From the NCBI GenBank assembly GCA_026545765.1, contig JAIFAC010000478.1, positions 1 to 64,000 on the forward strand: 64,000 nucleotides of DNA, read 5' to 3'. The notes beneath the pieces were generated by a model that saw only the letters and a list, made by a program, of their open reading frames with translations, did not search any database and was not told the origin of the DNA. The position numbers and the translations under genes are program-made. Positions 11,345 to 23,943 of this stretch are shown here, in pieces (within the stretch, counting starts at the first letter, position 1; the number at the start of each line of letters is the position of its first letter). This stretch comes from Plantago major (Eukaryota > Streptophyta > Magnoliopsida > Lamiales > Plantaginaceae).

Positions 11345-12375
11345 GAAATAGGTATTACATATAAATGCTAAAAAAAATTGGGGCCCCAAAATTTCCGGGT
11401 CCCTCCATTTGATTGCCGGTGTTTTATCATTTTCGAGCCAAACATATTACTCACAAAGGGTATGTCATGAAATAGTTATGTGCTTTCGTTGTGGCAGATG
11501 GGCCAATTGCTTGGATCCTTAAATATGGAAAAATTTGAGTGAAGAAGAAGATTTTAAACTCAAGCAAAGTTTGTTGCAAAATAGTAAGTTTTATCTGCTT
11601 CCAATTCAGATTCTATTTTACTTGTTAATAACTCCGATACTGACTTGATATTGTGAAACATAATTAATTAGGTATGTGGAATCCTACAAAGAATTACAAT
11701 AATATTTTTTTGTAACGCCACATCCTCATGAGCCGAGGTTCTACCCACAGTTGGGCTGCAAGTCATGGGCAATTTATCCGTTGATATCGCCCACTATACC
11801 AACACATATTTTTTCCCACACTTTGTCCCCACTGTTGCATGCCACGATTCATCCTAAGATTCCAGAGCAAGCACACTTAAGTCTAAAGCTCTTATGGATG
11901 GATTCTCGAAAAGAAAGGTGCACATAGTTAGTATGAGTAGTGTGCGGGTCGAGTTATATCCACCCGCTATAACCCAACATAATATATATTCAAGTAATGA
12001 TGTATGGATCGGGTATATACCTCACCTGCTCCATACATGTGAAACAGTTTCAAACCCGAGTCAAACAAAGTTATATGATTATTTTAGCGAAAATAAAATT
12101 TAATGCGTGAGTGAGGTCGCTTGGATAGGGGTGGGTCACAGATCCCAAAAAAGTATTATCTATTGACACATGTTAATAGTTAGTTAGTAAATTTTAAATA
12201 TTTTTTTTAGTAATTGGTCCCTCATCTCTAAAAAGAAATATTACTGATACATGTGAAAACGTATGTATCGCGAAATATAAAAAAAAATGATATTAGTGAA
12301 ATAATTTTACTTTATGAGCACCCGGCCCAAAATAAATTTCGATATAGGATGTGAATTAGTATCCCCGATATATTG
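11345..12375. other. Tail of copy A, no gene recognised
   Basis: Shared with copy B (about 18358-19374). It contains short conserved-looking stretches such as GGGGCCCCAAAATTTCCGGG but no credible frame. Confidence 0.45.
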
Positions 12376-12785
12376 GAGCCATTCTAGATTGTCCAAGTCA
12401 TTCAAATATTTGGCAAAATCCTCAATTCCTATTGGTCAATATTTATTATAGTTGTCCTAATGAAATGTTTTGATTGGTCCTGATTTTATCAACTTGGTGT
12501 CATGAAAGGAAAGTGCTATTTTTTGAAAATCATTCTAGCTATTTAGTTAATTCAATTAATTGTGTTTACTTTTACGTATTGATTTTGTGATCTACCATAT
12601 TTATTTAGTTAATATGAGATAGAATGTTAATTAATTTTTTCAAGTGTCAATCGAATCCGTATTTCTTTGTTTCAAGTTTTCCATTCTTCGAGGTTTGTTG
12701 GACGGATTAATATGATTAATTATAATTATTACGTTTTTAACAATATCAATAATGATTTATATATGAGTTAACATTTTATGTCATC

Positions 12786-12832
<47 letters not shown>

Positions 12833-12839
12833 TATATAC

Positions 12840-12895
<56 letters not shown>

Positions 12896-13214
12896 AAGGT
12901 GTGTAAATATATAGCATTGATAATTTTAAGTAAAACCCTTGATATTTCGATTATAATCAGAATGTTTGTCATTTATTTCATGTAATCGATTATTACCGTA
13001 ATGTTAATTAGTCATTTTCTTACAACCATATGTAATGTTTGGAACACAATTAACAACCCATCTAATATGGTGATGTGGAAAATCTTATGCCGTGTGAAAG
13101 CAATTAGTGCATGAATTTCAAAATATTGTCTGAATTTTGGAAATATTACTTCATTATGGAAGTTTGATATTTATAAATATGTAAAAAGAAAGAAAATGTT
13201 CTAAAATCCAATTA
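12376..13214. other. Spacer between copy A and the inverted repeat
   Basis: AT-rich and without genes; contains the TA/TG microsatellite listed separately. Confidence 0.45.
12790..12893. repeat. Compound (TA)n-(TG)n microsatellite
   Basis: Long TA runs broken by GTACATATATACA, then about 15 TG units ending TGCGC. A frame through it on the minus strand (T-H-T-H and I-Y-I-Y runs) is an artefact of the repeat. Confidence 0.95.
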
Positions 13215-14864
13215 ACGCCTTTAGATCTCATCCATATAGTTGGTCACTAAATGGAAAATATAGTACTATGTCCCTCTCTTATTTATTTCGTCAAATAAGG
13301 AATTAAAATAATTTAAAATTTTCATGGAAACGTTCAAATAAAAATTTGTAATTCTCTTCAAAGACCGTCTATAGTAATGATAAAAAAGACGAAAAATCAT
13401 TAATATTATTAATCAAAATGTAAGATTGTTAGTTAAGAACGTAGGTGCTTTTGTACAAATATAAGATGTATTATAGTAACGATATAGGTCCGTATACAAC
13501 TAAATTAAGTATGAAATTCAATTTGTTATTGGTCGATTATCCATTCGTATATTTTCTTTAACTGTGGAAGTATTTTGATTTGAATCAAATTTTACTATAC
13601 CTTCCCATCTAATTGCACCTACCGATGCAATCATTATCTCTTAAATTAGGACTAATTATTATCACTAAAATGTGTGTTGTTAAGTAGTATATTATGGCAG
13701 CACGATGCGTATTTGAGCATAAATTTAAATATAATGGCAAATGTTCATATAATGGATTTTAAATATTGTCCTGGAGATTGATTGCTTTCTCGATCGATTT
13801 ATGTTCTTTTCATCCTAAAACTCATTAATTTTAGTCGAGTTGAGTTCACTAATTCAGCTTTTGTTCAATTTTGTTTAGTTCATTTTATACTACAATTCGC
13901 TTCTATTCCGCTCAAGCTTCCTGATCGATCTGCATTTAAGAGAACAGAGCCTAATTTGTTTGGTCATTAACATTACCCATTGGGCTAAAATCATACTCGA
14001 TCGATATGTGCGCTTATTCTAAAATATTGTCATTTTAAATTCATATTCATTTCGCAAAACTCAACTTGAGCCGATAACTAAACACGTGAATGTATCCACA
14101 TAAGACATCCAAGTTTTAACTTTATTTATGTAGAACGTTAAAAAAATCACTAAATAAAAAAAAAGTTTGTATATAGTAGTTAATATTTTACGGAAAACAA
14201 AGTGTAAGGTTTTATTAAAATGTTTATGGTTTTAGGGAAAATGTTAAGGTTAAGTAAAGGTGGAAAGTGTGCATGTATCGTTGTAATTCTTAAGGATTTG
14301 ATGTGTTTAAAGGATTTTGTTACAAATTTTAGTAAACCAACAATTTACATTTTTGTAACACCACAGTAGTTGTAATTAAGAAATGTAAGTTATATGCTAT
14401 TACAATGGTATGTGAAACATTGCAATTGTATGGGTTAGTCAACAAAATATGTTAGAGAGAAGTATTGTGGTAATACTATCTCAATTTGATTAATTATACA
14501 TAAGTTGAAATTGTACATATTACAAACTTTTGTTAAAGACCGTCTCTTGAATATACAAATTCAATTCAACATTACATATTTAGTATTTACGTACAAACAT
14601 CATATATATGGTTAGCTTCAAACATTATGTGTATAGTAAGCATGCATTATACTTGAAATACATGCATTTTTAACATGTGATGTTTATAGCTAAACATGCG
14701 AGCTTTGGACAAAATATGTGATGTTTGATTTGATCACTCAAAGACGTCTATCGCAAAAATTACTCTTAACATATTTAAAATGTTCACTCTAACAATATCG
14801 ATGTACTTTTTAGTCATCCAGTGGAGTAACCAATTTGGAGACAAAATCATTGCATCAATTATAA

Positions 14865-14880
14865 GGGGGGGGGGGGGGGG
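14865..14880. repeat. G16 homopolymer
   Basis: Sixteen consecutive G. The corresponding place in the other arm (near 20490-20500) has no C run. Confidence 0.95.
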
Positions 14881-15650
14881 TTACGACTTGACAATAAGCT
14901 TTGAATTTGACAAGTATGAAAGATAGTGAATAAAGTAGAAGAGATATTTTTCCATTTAAGGGATGAAAAGTTGAAATCGTGGATGGGGAGTATATATTTG
15001 CTCCATCGTAAAATTTTAGGAAAATATTTATTACATTCAAACAAATTATGATTGTCGGCAATCTCCATGGAAGTCGAGGTTGTATTCTTCTCGGACTTAC
15101 ACCCTACTCTAAATGTTAATCATGGTTCTGTGTCTTAAATACGTGATGAACGGGTTCAATATAGGGCCTAGATCATCGATACTTTTCGTTTTTTCTTTTC
15201 ATTTTGCCAGTCTTTTCATGGACGATTCATACCCGAAAGATCCATGAAAAGTTAAAAGGCCCAAATGGGTCCGGTAGCGCCCCAAACGAAAGTTAGAAAA
15301 GTATAATCCAAGAAGCATATTATAACTAAGGTGAATTTGATATCTAGAATCAATATTGGGAAAAAAGGTTATCATCATAGAAATGATAATGAGCTCATCC
15401 TTGAGAAAACGTTCCGGTTTGGTTTCAGTAGGAGACGGTTGCCTACATCGGTCTCCTCTAATATGACAATAAACAAGAGCCAAGGACATTTATCTCTCAC
15501 GTGGTCATCTACATCCCTTCACTCTTATCTAGACTTTAAAACGGGTCCATCCAACCAAAAGTGAACTCGCCAATACCCGTTCAAAATAATTATTTTTCGG
15601 TCAAGCATCTACCGAACCCAAAAATTCAATCTATAGTGAAATAATAATGT

Positions 15651-15666
15651 GGGGGGGGGGGGGGGG
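15651..15666. repeat. G16 homopolymer
   Basis: Sixteen G before TGGACCCATAT. The other arm reads GGTTCCACCCACCTC there, so the run is specific to this arm. Confidence 0.95.
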
Positions 15667-16065
15667 TGGACCCATATGATACAAATTATGTATACATGAA
15701 AAATATTAAATTTTAGGAGCGTACCACACTCGCTTAAGTTAAAGAATTGGAAAATCATTCAAAAATGTTATTATGTTTGTGAATTGATATTTTTCAGGGG
15801 TGTATGTGAGTTGACCCACAAAAAGTTCATCGATACATGCGAAAAAATATGTTTGTGAAATGATAATATCTTTTGTTTTTTTTTGGGGGTGGGGGGGTTG
15901 CTGAATCTTTTTTACGGGGTGGGTTGTTGTCACCCTATCCAATTAACTATGTCATGCATTTTTTGTTTCAATTTGGTTCAGGTTAAACGGATTCGTTTTT
16001 CTAAACAAATTAACGGGTGAGGGTCATGACCTGCTAAATATTTATCGGTTTTCAACACCCGTGGA

Positions 16066-16077
16066 GGGGGGGGGGGG
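16066..16077. repeat. G12 homopolymer at inner edge of left arm
   Basis: Twelve G. The other arm has only four C at the equivalent spot (near 19480). Confidence 0.95.
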
Positions 16078-16217
16078 ACTTAAAACTGGTACAGGGCGGG
16101 TATTATGACAACCATCGAAAGTGCTCATCAAATTATGAAATAATATTATGTATTATAAGTGTTATTAAAAAGAATTATAAGTTCATCTCATTTTGCTGAA
16201 ACTATGTTTATTAATAG

Positions 16218-16253
<36 letters not shown>

Positions 16254-16416
16254 TTCTTTCATTTTTTTTCCAGTTATGTATGAAATGTTGAAGCATGAAT
16301 CCCTCCACATTATAAACTTAATTTATAATTTTGTAAAATAATTAAAAAAGTTATAGATAACATATACGACATTTTATTTTCATTTCCCGTCGAGTATCGA
16401 CGGGTCATTTACTAGT
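16078..16416. other. Spacer between left arm and copy B
   Basis: AT-rich, holding a (TA)n run at about 16219-16252. No gene. Confidence 0.5.
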
Positions 16417-16507
16417 TTATTATTTGGAACAAAATATCTTGGTCAAATAAGGATTCAAATATATTTAAAAGAGATTTTCAAAATAGAATACTTATTTTAA
16501 TGGATTT

Positions 16508-17280
16508 TGTTGGAGATATATCTTGGATATTCTTTTGTTATTTGTATTTGCAGGATTCTTTCAAGAGTTTAACTCTCCTAGAAAATATCAACAGTAGACA
16601 AAGTCTTCCACCTTATTCAGAACAAGCTAACGTTATTCTTCCAGCAAATAATGATAGTCTTCTAGAAAATTATGAATAGACGCTTCTTCTACAACGTTCA
16701 TATTTTTCAGAAGCTTATAAAGAGTTGCGTATGAAGAATATAGACAACAACGCATACAAAACGAAAGTTATATCATGTGTCAAAAAGGATTTGTTTTCAA
16801 AGCTCTCTATTGAGATATTTATTGAGTTTATTGTATATAATAGGGGGAGGAGAGGGAGTGAGTGTTTCAATTATTTCATCTTTGTAATTCAAGAGTGCTA
16901 AGAGTTGTTAGCATGTGGAAGGAGTTGATTGCCCTTGCACCAGCACTTGGTCTAGGTGGGTTAGCTTAGACATAAGCAAGAGGGAGAGACGAGGTGTCTT
17001 TGAGTGCTTGTGTGTTTTGTAAGTGTCTCTCAACGACTTAGTGAAAATACCCAAAAGTAAACGTTTGGGGAGTGGACGTAGGTTTGTTTTGACCGAACCA
17101 CTATAAATTTCGTGTGCCTTTTAAAGCTTTCTGCATTGCATTCTTTACTGCATATATAAACATTCACTGCTCGCTTTAGCTTGTATCGCTTTAAACTTTG
17201 CAAGAAACTTTGCATTTTCATTGATATTTTCGCTTGTCATTTCAAAGTCGTAAAATCTTTTCAAGGGAATTTATATTACA
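16508..17280 (+). repeat. Ty1/copia 5' LTR (copy B)
   Basis: Starts TGTTGGAGATATATC and ends TATATTACA, followed by TTGGCATCTAGAGCC as primer-site remnant. It is 773 bp against 774 bp in copy A. Confidence 0.65.
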
Positions 17281-17343
17281 ATTGGCATCTAGAGCCCGGT
17301 TCACTGGCCAAAAGTTTAACAACTTGAGTGCTAACAATCACTA

Positions 17344-18357
17344 ATGGCCTCAGATAGTAATGACGCTTTGTAGAAGGTCTTGCCCACAACAGGCCACCAC
17401 TTTTCAATGAAACTGAGTACACATCTTGGAAAAATAGAATGAGGGAACCCATCATCTCTGTTAATTGGGAGCTATGGAACATTGTTAATGAAGGTCCAAT
17501 TGCTCCCACAAAAAATGGTCAATTATGTCATGAAACCAAAAGAAACGAAGGAGTACACGGCTGAGGACAAAAAACATCTCACCATGAATGCTAGAAAGAG
17601 ATTAATTACCCGGTAATCGACACGAGAAGAATACAACCGTGTATGCACATGTGAGACTGCCAAAGATATGTGGGATATGTTGCAAGTGACTCATGCAGGA
17701 ACAAATCAAGTCAAAGAAGAACACATCAACATTCTTACACGAAGTTTGAAATGTTCACTATAAAACCCGATGAAACAATTGCTTCTATGTATAACAAAGT
17801 TTATGGAGGTAGTGAATCCCATTGCTCGGGAAAGACATATTCACAAAGTGACTTGGTGAAAATATTTTACGATCTTTACCAAGAGCATCGAGTCCAAAGA
17901 CTACTGCCATAATGGAGGCGAAGGACATCAACAATATGACAATATGTGAATTGATTTGTTCATTAACTTCACATAAGTTTTCACTTTTGGAGCATGAAGA
18001 GCCTCAAAAGAAGAGAAGTATAGCCTTCAAATCCACTTATGACGCAATGTGTTGATGATGATGATGTCCGTGAGGAAATTGATGATGAGGAAAGAGCTAA
18101 TCAAATTGATATGTCAATTAAAAAGTCAATGCTCTCAAGAATCCACAAACCAAGTTTCACAAACGCAAAGGTGGTAAGTATTTCAACAAGGTTAGTTCAC
18201 CAAATGTTCGCTACATGAGTGTCACAATACAGTCACATCATTCGAATGTCCAAGGCTTAAAAGGAACGAGAGATTTGCATACAAAGGCAAAATACGGTAT
18301 GGCAAAGAACTCGAGGAACACTAAACATTGCTCAAGATGACAACATTTCGCATTTAA
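17344..18357 (+). pseudogene. Ty1/copia gag remnant, copy B
   Basis: Same order of pieces as in copy A (MWDMLQVTHAGTNQV at about 17669, KFEMFTIKPDETIASMYN after it), but the frame is broken more often. The zinc knuckle is damaged: the region around 18200-18250 has lost bases between the cysteines. It has no downstream pol region. Confidence 0.75.
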
Positions 18358-19479
18358 GAAATAGGTATTACATATAAATGCTAAAAAAAATTGGGGCCCC
18401 AAAATTTCCGGGTCCCTCCATTTGATTGCCGGTGTTTTATCATTTTCGAGCCAAACATATTACTCACAAAGGGTATGTCATGAAATAGTTATGCTTTCAG
18501 GCGTATGGGCCAATTGCTTGGATCCTTAAATATGGAAAAATTTGAGTGAAGAAGAAGATTTTAAACTCAAGCAAAGTTTGTTGCAAAATAGTAAGTTTTA
18601 TCTGCTTTCCAATTGATTCTATTTTACTAGTTAATAACCGCCGATACTCGACGAGTATTGTGAAAACATAATTAATTAGGTATGTGGAATCCTAAGAATT
18701 ACAATAATATTTTTTGTAACGCCACATCCTCATGAGAGGTTCTACCCATTGTGCCATGGTCATATGGGCAATATCCGCTGATATGTCAGCCCGCTATACC
18801 AACACATATTTTTTCCCACACTTTGTCCCCACTGTTGCACGCCACGATAGACTTATCAGGTGGTCATTCATCCTAAGATTCCAGAGCAAGCACACTTAAG
18901 TCTAAAGCTCTTATGGATGGATTTTCGAAAAGAAAGGTGATAGTTAGTATGAGTAGTGTGCCGAAGTTATATCCACCCGCTAAGTAACCCAACATAATAT
19001 ATATTCAAGTAATGATGTATGGATCGGTATACCTCACCTGCTCCATACATGTGAAAATGTTTCAAACCGAGTCAAACAAAGTTATACGATTATTTTAGCG
19101 AAAATAAAATTTAATGGCGGAGTGAGGTCATTGGATAGGGGTGGGTCCCATCCCAAAAAAGTATTATCTATCGACACATGTTAATAGTTAGTTAGTAAAT
19201 TTTAAATATTTTTTTAGTAATTGGTCCTCCTTTCTAAAAAGAAATATTACCGATACATGTGAAAAAGTATGTATCAAAATATAAAAAAAATGATATTAGT
19301 GAAATAATTTTACTTTATGAGCACCCAAAAAAAAATTTCGATATAGGATGTGAATTAGTACTCTGATATATTGGACATATTTTACTTTTTACTCAGATTC
19401 TCATGGGGATTAATATTTTGAGTCTTCTTCTAATGCTAAGTCAGGAGAAACAAAATGTTACTAATTCCTAATGGATAAT

Positions 19480-22085
19480 GGTATCCCCAATTCGACGTGT
19501 TGAAAATTGATATATGTAGAAGGTCATTATCTCGCATATGGTTGTACGCTAATTTGTTTAGAAAAAGATTATGTCTAACCTAAACCTAATTAAAACTAAA
19601 ATGCATGATATAATTAATCGGGTTGGGTGACCAACCCACCCCGTAAAAAAGATTCATCAATCACTAACACCCACCCCACCCCCCAAACAAAAAGATAATA
19701 TCATTTAACAAACATATTTTCTCACATGTATCGATGGTTTTTCTGTGGTCAACTCACACACCCCAAAAAAAATCAATCCACAAACATAACATTTTTCAAT
19801 TCTTTAACGCAAGCATGGAGTGTGAATCCAACCCCTCAAACAAATTTAATAATTTGTCTAATATGGTTCCACCCACCTCAATCCAATTTTTTATCATTAT
19901 TTCACTAATATAATCCTACATTGTGTCACGGCCGTGCCAGAATTTTTTGTTCGTAGATGTCAATTCGAAAAATCATAATTTTGAACGATGATGAGCCCAT
20001 TATCATTTCTATGATGATAACCTTTACACCACTATTGATTCTAGATATCAATTTCACCATAGTAATTAGCTTCTTGAATTATACTATAACCCGATTGGGA
20101 CGCCACCGACCCATATGGGTTTTTATATTTTCATGGATCTTTCGTAGGAATTATCCATGAAAAGACTGGCAAAATGAAAACGAAGACATGTATCGTGGAT
20201 CTAGAACCCAGATTGTATTCGCTTATCACCTATTTAGGACACATTACTATATGATCATTTAGAGTAGGATGTAACCCAGAAGGATACAACCTCGACTTCC
20301 ATGTAATAAATATTTTCCTAAGATTTTAGGTGAAGCTAAAATGTACTCCTCCATCCCGATTTCAACTTCCTGTATTTCATTTTGGGGCATCTCAATTTCA
20401 ACATCTCATCCCTTAAATCGAAAATATATCTCCTACTTTATTTAATATCTCTCATACTTAATTCACTATGCTTCATACTTTCCAAATTCAAGCTTCAGAT
20501 AATTGATGCAATGTTTTGTGTTCAAATTAGTTACTCCAATCGATGAATAAGAAAGACATTGATATTGTTATATTGAAATATTTAAATATATTAAGAGTAA
20601 CTTTATGTAGAGACGAGTGATCAAATCAAACATCACATATTTTGTCATAAAATATCTTTAAAATGCATGTACTTCAAGTATAATGCATGTTTACTATACA
20701 CATAATGTTTGAAGCTAATAATATGATGTATGTAAAAATATGATATGTTGAAGTTGTATATTCAAGAGGCGATCTCTAAAAAGTTTGTAATATGTTATCT
20801 TAATAACGACTTCAACTTATGTGTAAATTAATCAAATTGAAATAGTATTACCACAATACTTGTCTCAACATATTTTGTCGATTAAGGCTCGCTTTCTTCT
20901 CAACTCCATTCGCCTGCTCAATTCTGTTTCAATTCAGGCCAAATTGTTAGTTCGTTCAAATCAATGTAACATGATTAAACCGAATTGAATCGAATCGTCT
21001 GAATCGAATCAATTGTAGTATAAAATATAACTACGGATAATGAACTAAACTAAACCGAATGGAAATGCGTATTTAATATAACATAGCCTTAATTACAACT
21101 AATATGCTTAAAAAAGATGTAAATTGTTAATTTACTAAAATTTGCAACAAAATCCTTTAAACATATCAATTCTTAAGAATTACAACGATACATGCACACT
21201 TAATTACCACTTTATTTAACGTTAACATTTTCCTAAAACCATAAACATTTTTTTATAAAACCTTTAATTCTTTTTCCCCGTAAAATATTAACTCTATACA
21301 AACTTTTTTTTTCTTTTATCTCGGTGATTTTTTTTAATGTTTTACATAAATAAAGTTAAAACTTTAGATATCATGTGTACTGCTCGTGTTTGGTTACATG
21401 CCGAGTCAAGTTGACTTTTGTATATGAATTTAAAATAACAATATTGTAGAATAAACGCATACTACTCCATCGGTTGAGAGTACGATTTTAGCCCAATTGG
21501 TAATGTCAATGACCAAACAAATAAGTAGTTATGATCGGTCGAGAAAGTAATCAATCTCCACGGGCCAATATATGAAAATTTGCCATTATATTCACAATTT
21601 ATGCTCAAATACGCATCATCGCCATAATTTACTACTTAATCAATACACATTTTAGTGATAATAATTAGTCCTAATTTAGGTTTTTATCCATAAGAGATAA
21701 TGATTGCATCGGTAGGTGCAATTAGAGACTTAAGGTATAGTAAACTTTGATTGAAATCAAAATACTTGAACAATTAAAAGGAAATATAAGAATGGATAAT
21801 CACCAATAACAATTGAATTGCATACTTAATTAGTTATATACGGATCTACATTTTATATTTGTACAAAATAACCTATGTTCTTAACTAACCATCTTACATT
21901 TTAATTAGTAATATTAATGTTTTTTTGTCTTTTTATCGCTACTATAGAAGTCTTTGAAGAGAATTACACATTTTATTTACACATTTTCATGAAAATTTTA
22001 ATTTATATTAATTCATTATTTGTCGGAATACATAGGGTGTAATTGGAACATAGTACTACATACATATGGATGAGATTCAACCTTT
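19480..22085. repeat. Right arm of the large inverted repeat
   Basis: Reverse complement of 13215-16070, with moderate divergence (scattered substitutions and short indels). It therefore looks fairly old compared with the LTR pair at 48275/52796. It contains no credible gene. Confidence 0.8.
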
Positions 22086-23943
22086 AGTCATGCATAGGTA
22101 TCGAAAAATGAAAATGTTGAGAATATATACACATTTTGATTAATAACATCGAGTGATTTTTATTAATGTATAGGTACATCCATAAATATAGAGACCATCT
22201 TTTAGTAGTCTTACTTAACAATTAAACAATAATTTTATTTGAAAATAGCATACATTGTTATGTTAGAAAATAGCGATTGTTTTTTTTTTTTATAATTTTG
22301 CTTTAGAATAATATAGGTAAAATTATGATTTATATATATACATAACAACCGCCTCCCTTCTTAATACCCATGTTCTCAAATATTTTGGTTTTGGTGACTT
22401 ATCGTTTCTAATTCGCTTTTATATACCGCCAAATTTATGGTTTGGTTACGGTAAAAATCGCTTTACAATATGTTTTCTTCATTTTCACTTTATTTCTTTG
22501 ATTTTCTTTTATTTTACTATTTTCTTCGCTTCTATCCTTTATTTTTAGTTTTATTTCTTTTTGTTTTATTTTATAGATTTTGATTATTTCGTATGTAACA
22601 ATAATACTTGAACCAAACGAAGAATGCTTGTATATATAACACACCTCATATGTGTTCTAAATTTTTGATACATTTGTGACTTTTATTCTCAATTAATGTA
22701 ATTTTTATTCTCAATTATTGTAGTTCTTATTTTCAAGTATTATATTTTTTACAATTAATGTGATAATAATATTAATTAATGTCCTTGATAATTAATTGAT
22801 GAATGAAGTTTTAAAATAAATAAGAAAAGACAATGAAATCAACGAAATTGAAGTTTAAACCAAATTTTTAAAATAAAAGTCTAAAAATCATTTTGGCCCC
22901 CTCAAAATTATTAATGGATGAATCTGAACATAAATATTATCTCTTTTTTTTTTTTTTAGGAAAAGGTACAATTTTTTTATTAAATTCTAATCGCTCTCAT
23001 GATGAAGAATAATAAATTATTAGTATTTAACTCATGCGATGCCACGGTATAGTTTACTTTTCATAATAAATTAAAAGGAAATGATAAAATAAATTAATCG
23101 AGAAAATAAGGTAGTCAAATTTATGTGAACAACGTTGGTCACGGTGGGGTCGGTAGTCCTTCATCCAATATTATATCATTGATTGTTTATGCTAACTATA
23201 TGAAATGTAAAAATAGGGTCCTACCGTACCCGCCCTGTTAATTAGTAACATGTAAATGTCTTTTGAAAAAAATTGTATCCCCAAACCGAACCAAAATAAA
23301 ATACAAAAGTATAACTTAATCAATAGGTTGTTTCAACAACCTCAGTGGTATGTGGTCACTCCACCACACACGATATACTTAATTGCCTAAATTTTATTAT
23401 AACTTTAGATGTGTAATGGATAAAATCCAAACAATAATCAAACTGGGGCAACTGGAATGATTAAACGCTGATTGATGTTGTTGAAGGGATGGACTTGTTG
23501 CATGTTTTTTAGGGTGAAATAAGAATGCGATTTAAGGAATTCATAATAATTGCACCATCAGGACTCAATACGTTAGCTAAGAAATAGCACAGTCAGCTCC
23601 TTATTTTTTCTCACCCAATCAGAACATTTCCTTGTGCCAACTATACATTTTTTAGACCAATCACATTATAAGAATTTGCCACATAATTATTTGATGTGGA
23701 CACTCTAGAATTGCTCCAAATCTTTTTTGCTTAATGTATTATATAGATTATATGTCATTCGCTTGTTCATGTTTGTGTGTGATTTCTATACCGAATCTTC
23801 GATTCTTAATTGCAAATAGGAAATGCAAAACACGAGGTTTTGATCTGAACATACGTATGTACGGATATAAATTATTGAGTCAGTCTTCTGAGAGTCCACA
23901 ATATATTGAGAGTTCTACATAATAGACAAACATATGCAATTTA
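22086..23943. other. AT-rich intergenic, no gene recognised
   Basis: Includes short T runs (near 22280 and 22950). The frame at 22435-22644 on the minus strand is low-complexity Lys/Ile-rich and not credible. Confidence 0.45.

Larger units (their letters stand above)
9392..12375 (+). repeat. Duplicated block, copy A (copia LTR + gag + 1 kb unrelated tail)
   Basis: Matches 16417-19374 in the same orientation, from TTATTATTTGGAA to about GATATATTGGA. The match includes about 95 bp upstream of the LTR and about 1 kb after gag that is not retrotransposon-like, so it is a segmental duplication and not two separate insertions. The copies differ by many small indels; copy A is usually closer to an open gag frame. 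Confidence 0.8.
13215..16070. repeat. Left arm of a large inverted repeat
   Basis: Matches 19480-22085 as its reverse complement over about 2.6-2.9 kb. Clear anchors are GATGCAATCATTATCTCTTA (near 13625), AAACATTATGTGTATAGTA (near 14620), the TTTTCATGGA pair near 15215 and 15245, and CTAAACAAATTAACG (near 16003). The match fades near 13215 and near 16070, next to a G run. No coding region is convincing. Three long G runs are present in this arm and not in the other. Confidence 0.8.
16417..19374 (+). repeat. Duplicated block, copy B (between the inverted arms)
   Basis: Direct copy of 9392-12375. It has many more one- to ten-base deletions inside gag and the tail than copy A. It sits between the two arms, so the arms face each other across it. 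Confidence 0.8.

Noticed and set aside
12781-12972. Frame with Thr-His and Ile-Tyr runs
   Set aside because: Translation of the TA/TG microsatellite.
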